Shown here: one piece after another, positions 61,440-64,000 of the stretch | Layout: each line of letters opens with the position of its first letter | How positions within the stretch are numbered: position 1 is the first letter of the stretch | Assembly: GCA_017303415.1 (NCBI GenBank) | Contig: JAFLBJ010000001.1 | Coordinates: forward strand, 2,170,001-2,234,000 | Length of the DNA: 64,000 nt | Direction of reading: 5' to 3' | DNA from: Chitinophagales bacterium | GTDB taxonomy: Bacteria; Bacteroidota; Bacteroidia; Chitinophagales; Chitinophagaceae | Made by a program: the position numbers and the translations under genes | Notes under the pieces: generated by a model | Seen by the model: the letters and a program-made list of their open reading frames with translations, nothing else | The model's database searches: none | Told to the model about the DNA's origin: nothing

Positions 61440-63134
61440 ATGAAACAAAATTTACCTTTTGTAACCTTTTCTTTTGGATTGACCCGCCGGATTTTCAGGA
61501 GGACGCTGATCTCTAAAATGGTAGCCTTCGCCAGTTTATTCCTGCTTTTACAACCTGCTGCCCGCTCACAAGGCAGTGGTAGTGCTGTACAGTTTGATGG
61601 AGTGGACGACTACGCCCTCATCTCCACACTATCCTTTAATTCCTCCTACACCAAGGAGGCCTGGGTTTTCTTTACCGGGACCAATGCAACATTTTACAAC
61701 ATTGTTTCCGGACAGAACACTGCATTCTGGGTGAATGGTGGATTTCTTTCTGGAGGCCACCTTGCCACCGGATTTACACAGATCCAGGATCCAACCCCGT
61801 TCCCTACAAACGTGTGGACACATGTGGCATTGACCTATGATGCCGGTGTCAACGAATTGCGTTTGTATAAAAACGGGATTCTGGTTGCCGGACCTGTAAC
61901 ACCAGGAGCTTTTGCCGAAGGGCAACAGCAGATAGGCGCTTATTTTGATGGAACCTTTTATATTTTCCCCTGGCTGGGTGCCATGGATGAAGTACGTATC
62001 TGGGATGTAGCCCTTACTCAAGCCGAAATCAGGGACTATATCTGCAGCAAAGTGACCAATACCCATCCCCAGTATGCCAACCTGGTTGGATACTACAAAG
62101 CCGATGAGGGAAGCGGAGCCATATTAGGAGATGATCTGGGTATCAATGACGCCTCCCTGGTCAACGGCCCTACATGGATCACTTCAGGTGCTTCCATTGG
62201 AGATGCCAGTACACATGACTACGTAAATGCCACCAAAACAGCCAGCATTACTTTTGCCGGTACCGGCGAAAGCCTGACTGCCACCAGCACTTCTGGTGCA
62301 CCTGATGCCATTCACGTTTACCGCGTAGATGCCGCCCCAGCCAATGCTACCGGCATTGCAGGTTTGGGCGATAACAATAAATATTTTGGTGTGTTTCAGG
62401 TTGGCGGAACGGCCCCACAATACACAGCCGTTTATTTTTACAGTAATATTCCTCTTTTCCCGGATGAGACCGTTGTACGTCTCTTTAAGCGTTCTGGAAA
62501 TGATGCCGCCTCCTGGGTCAATTCCTCCGCTACCCAGGATCAAGGTGCCAATACGATGACGGTAACCGGCGAAAGCACAGAATACATTCTTGGTGCTACA
62601 GGTTATTCGCTTCCCGTAACATTTGGTTCCTTTAGCGCCAGCCGGGCCAGAAATGGCGTTCAGTTGTCCTGGAGCACGGTTACCGAAGTAAATAACTCCG
62701 GATTTGTTATCCAGCATTCAGGAAATGGGGCTCAGTGGACCGACCTTACTTTTATAGCCGGGGCTGGTAACTCTGCCACCGAAAAAAGATATGGATACCT
62801 GCATACCTCACCGGTAAAAGGATCTAACTATTACCGGATCAAACAGGTGGATATTGATGGCCGCCCAACACTCAGCGAAACCCGCTTTGTGAATGTGGTA
62901 AACAAGGCCGGTATTACTGTCTATCCTGTTCCTGCCTCTAATAGCGTGACCATCGATATTAACAAAGAAGGCCTGTTGAATACAGAAGCCCGCTTAATTG
63001 ATGTACAGGGTAAAGTCATGAAGCGTATCATCATCAGCAATGTTCAGGAAACAGTCTCCCTTGAGGATCTGATCAGAGGAGTGTACTACCTGCAATTTGC
63101 CGATGGAACCGTTCACCAGGTGGTGAAACAATAG
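61440..63134 (+). CDS. LamG-domain protein with T9SS type A sorting domain
   Basis: The protein has 564 residues from ATG 61440, or 538 from ATG 61518, which would give a tighter signal peptide (MVAFASLFLLLQPAARSQ). LamG/concanavalin-like domain at about 47-235 (SAVQFDGVDDYALIS ... GAMDEVRIWDVALTQAEI), an unassigned beta-rich region (about 245-385), a beta-sandwich often found before the sorting signal (LPVTFGSFSASRARNGVQLS, about 390-485), and the sorting domain (about 490-564, ITVYPVPASNSVTID ... GVYYLQF). It should be exported by T9SS and may bind carbohydrate. A terminator follows. Confidence 0.87.
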   Translation: MKQNLPFVTFSFGLTRRIFRRTLISKMVAFASLFLLLQPAARSQGSGSAVQFDGVDDYALISTLSFNSSYTKEAWVFFTGTNATFYNIVSGQNTAFWVNGGFLSGGHLATGFTQIQDPTPFPTNVWTHVALTYDAGVNELRLYKNGILVAGPVTPGAFAEGQQQIGAYFDGTFYIFPWLGAMDEVRIWDVALTQAEIRDYICSKVTNTHPQYANLVGYYKADEGSGAILGDDLGINDASLVNGPTWITSGASIGDASTHDYVNATKTASITFAGTGESLTATSTSGAPDAIHVYRVDAAPANATGIAGLGDNNKYFGVFQVGGTAPQYTAVYFYSNIPLFPDETVVRLFKRSGNDAASWVNSSATQDQGANTMTVTGESTEYILGATGYSLPVTFGSFSASRARNGVQLSWSTVTEVNNSGFVIQHSGNGAQWTDLTFIAGAGNSATEKRYGYLHTSPVKGSNYYRIKQVDIDGRPTLSETRFVNVVNKAGITVYPVPASNSVTIDINKEGLLNTEARLIDVQGKVMKRIIISNVQETVSLEDLIRGVYYLQFADGTVHQVVKQ

Positions 63135-63155
63135 GAAGTAAGTATCAACCAACAC

Positions 63156-63182
63156 AATGGCCCCGTCAAAAGCGGGGCCATT
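63156..63182. terminator. Bidirectional terminator between convergent genes
   Basis: aatggccccg and cggggccatt form a perfect 10-bp stem with a 7-nt loop. It lies 21 bp after the LamG stop and one base from the stop codon of the convergent CPBP gene. T residues follow on the plus strand. Confidence 0.8.
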
Positions 63183-63183
63183 C

Positions 63184-63999
63184 TTATTTTAACAGGTTTC
63201 CCAAATATCCGCCCCCCTCCATCATCCAGGCAATACCGAGGTGGACGATCAATCCTCCGATCACCGACCGGGAATGATAACTCACTATTCCCAAAAGCAA
63301 TCCGCCTCCAAAAGAACTGATACATTCAAACAGGGGCTTCCCAAAATGAATGGTGCAATAAAAACAGGCCATTGGCAAAATCGCATCGCGACCGGCAAAC
63401 CGGGCAAATGAAAAGATCAGAAAGCCACGAAAGAATACTTCGATCCCAATGAAATCACTTCCATAAGCCAATTCAAAAAGGAACTTTTTCCAGCCCGAAT
63501 TTTGGGCCCCTTCCAAATAGGGGAGTACCACTTTTAATTTTGGATACATGGCCAGAAAATCGGCTTGGGTGGAGGCAAAAACCACCAACGGGATCATTAG
63601 AATCAACATGTATAAATAAGGCCTGAGTGGGGTAGAACGCCAGGTGAGTCCGAAAAAAGAGGGATCCGTTTTTTTATAAAATAAAAATAACACACCAATT
63701 ATCAGCAATAAGCGGGAGGGCCAGTAAAGAATGTAATCCCAATAATCATTCTTATTTCCCGGTAAGAACCAGGACGCCGGTGGACCAAATCCAGATTTCA
63801 GCGAGAAAAGGATCACGGCCGTAAAAAATAGCAACAGGAATTTTGGTTGTTTCCAATAGGAAGCATCATTAAACCATGAACTGAGGAGATAAGGGAGACC
63901 AAATGATAAACTAAATAAGAGTATCCGGCCTGTAACACCAGCTCCCGGAAGGCCCGGTAAATTGGTCAGCCATGTTTCCAGCCCATATTTATAATTCAA
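63184..63999 (-). CDS. CPBP-family intramembrane protein, possibly 5'-truncated by the window edge
   Basis: At least 271 residues with about eight membrane segments. The CPBP/Abi motifs are seen as FIGIEVFFRGFLIF (motif 1), the His of TIHFGKP (motif 2) and GGLIVHLGIAW (motif 3). In catalytic CPBP proteases motif 1 is EExxxR; here the first Glu is replaced by Ile, leaving IE-x-x-FR, so peptidase activity is uncertain. The frame continues to the last bases, with only a TTG at 63999 as a possible start, so the true start may lie beyond the window. I see no functional link to the polysaccharide genes. Confidence 0.8.
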   Translation of the reverse strand: MNYKYGLETWLTNLPGLPGAGVTGRILLFSLSFGLPYLLSSWFNDASYWKQPKFLLLFFTAVILFSLKSGFGPPASWFLPGNKNDYWDYILYWPSRLLLIIGVLFLFYKKTDPSFFGLTWRSTPLRPYLYMLILMIPLVVFASTQADFLAMYPKLKVVLPYLEGAQNSGWKKFLFELAYGSDFIGIEVFFRGFLIFSFARFAGRDAILPMACFYCTIHFGKPLFECISSFGGGLLLGIVSYHSRSVIGGLIVHLGIAWMMEGGGYLGNLLK

Positions 64000-64000
64000 A

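Overview
The window reads as a chromosomal segment of a Bacteroidota bacterium, most likely a member of the Chitinophagaceae or a close relative. Four very large or medium secreted proteins end in a type IX secretion (T9SS) type A sorting domain. Promoter boxes follow the Bacteroidota TTTG-N19/20-TAnnTTTG pattern, Shine-Dalgarno sequences are not evident, and DUF4382, DUF2202 and DUF4199 proteins typical of the phylum are present. The family placement is inference from gene content, not from a marker tree.

Layout. 1-2.4 kb: the 3' end of a fatty acid desaturase, a DUF4382 lipoprotein, a small secreted Gly/Arg-rich protein and a DUF2202 ferritin-like lipoprotein. 2.4-6.9 kb: lepA followed by a tight trio (GT-C transferase, polyprenyl-phosphate GT2, DUF2304). 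6.9-12.9 kb (minus strand): a hypothetical secreted protein and a run of pseudo-dihydroorotase, DUF4199, GT2, GT4, gmhA and gmhB-like. 12.9-13.3 kb: two proline tRNAs, each with its own -7 box, plus what looks like a decayed third copy split by a 20-bp palindromic element. 13.4-26.5 kb: a GT4-like gene, then nine minus-strand polysaccharide genes (GT2, pseudo-receiver, phosphoglycosyl transferase, GT2, asparagine synthase-like amidotransferase, epimerase, GT4, methyltransferase, GT2), and a divergent GT-C transferase resembling mycobacterial AftB. 26.8-41.1 kb: two tandem paralogous genes for ~2340-residue T9SS proteins with an N-terminal esterase and a long train of adhesive modules. 41.2-50.1 kb: a Wzc-like co-polymerase/kinase, two acyltransferases, a methyltransferase, a Wzx-like flippase, a 38-residue membrane peptide, a Wzy-like polymerase and a half-length TolC-family protein. 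50.5-55.9 kb: a 1790-residue T9SS protein with two different hydrolase domains, a beta-helix and eight PKD-like repeats. 55.9-59.5 kb (minus strand): a four-gene operon for polyprenyl-phosphate D-arabinofuranose (HAD phosphatase, DprE2, DprE1, UbiA-type phosphoribosyltransferase). 59.6-64 kb: a further GT-C protein, a LamG T9SS protein and a CPBP-family membrane protein running to the window edge.

How it fits together (inference). From 13 to 61 kb this looks like one cell-surface polysaccharide locus of Wzx/Wzy type. It contains a priming phosphoglycosyl transferase, many glycosyltransferases, decorating enzymes (acyl-, methyl- and amidotransferases), a flippase, a polymerase and a Wzc-like regulator, interleaved with secreted esterases that could act on or bind the polymer. 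The most distinctive part is the complete D-arabinofuranose donor operon together with an AftB-like GT-C gene, which suggests that the glycan contains D-arabinofuranose. The DprE1 homologue has alanine where mycobacterial DprE1 has the benzothiazinone-reactive cysteine. Other points of note are a dihydroorotase homologue without most of its metal ligands and two receiver-like domains without the phosphoacceptor aspartate.
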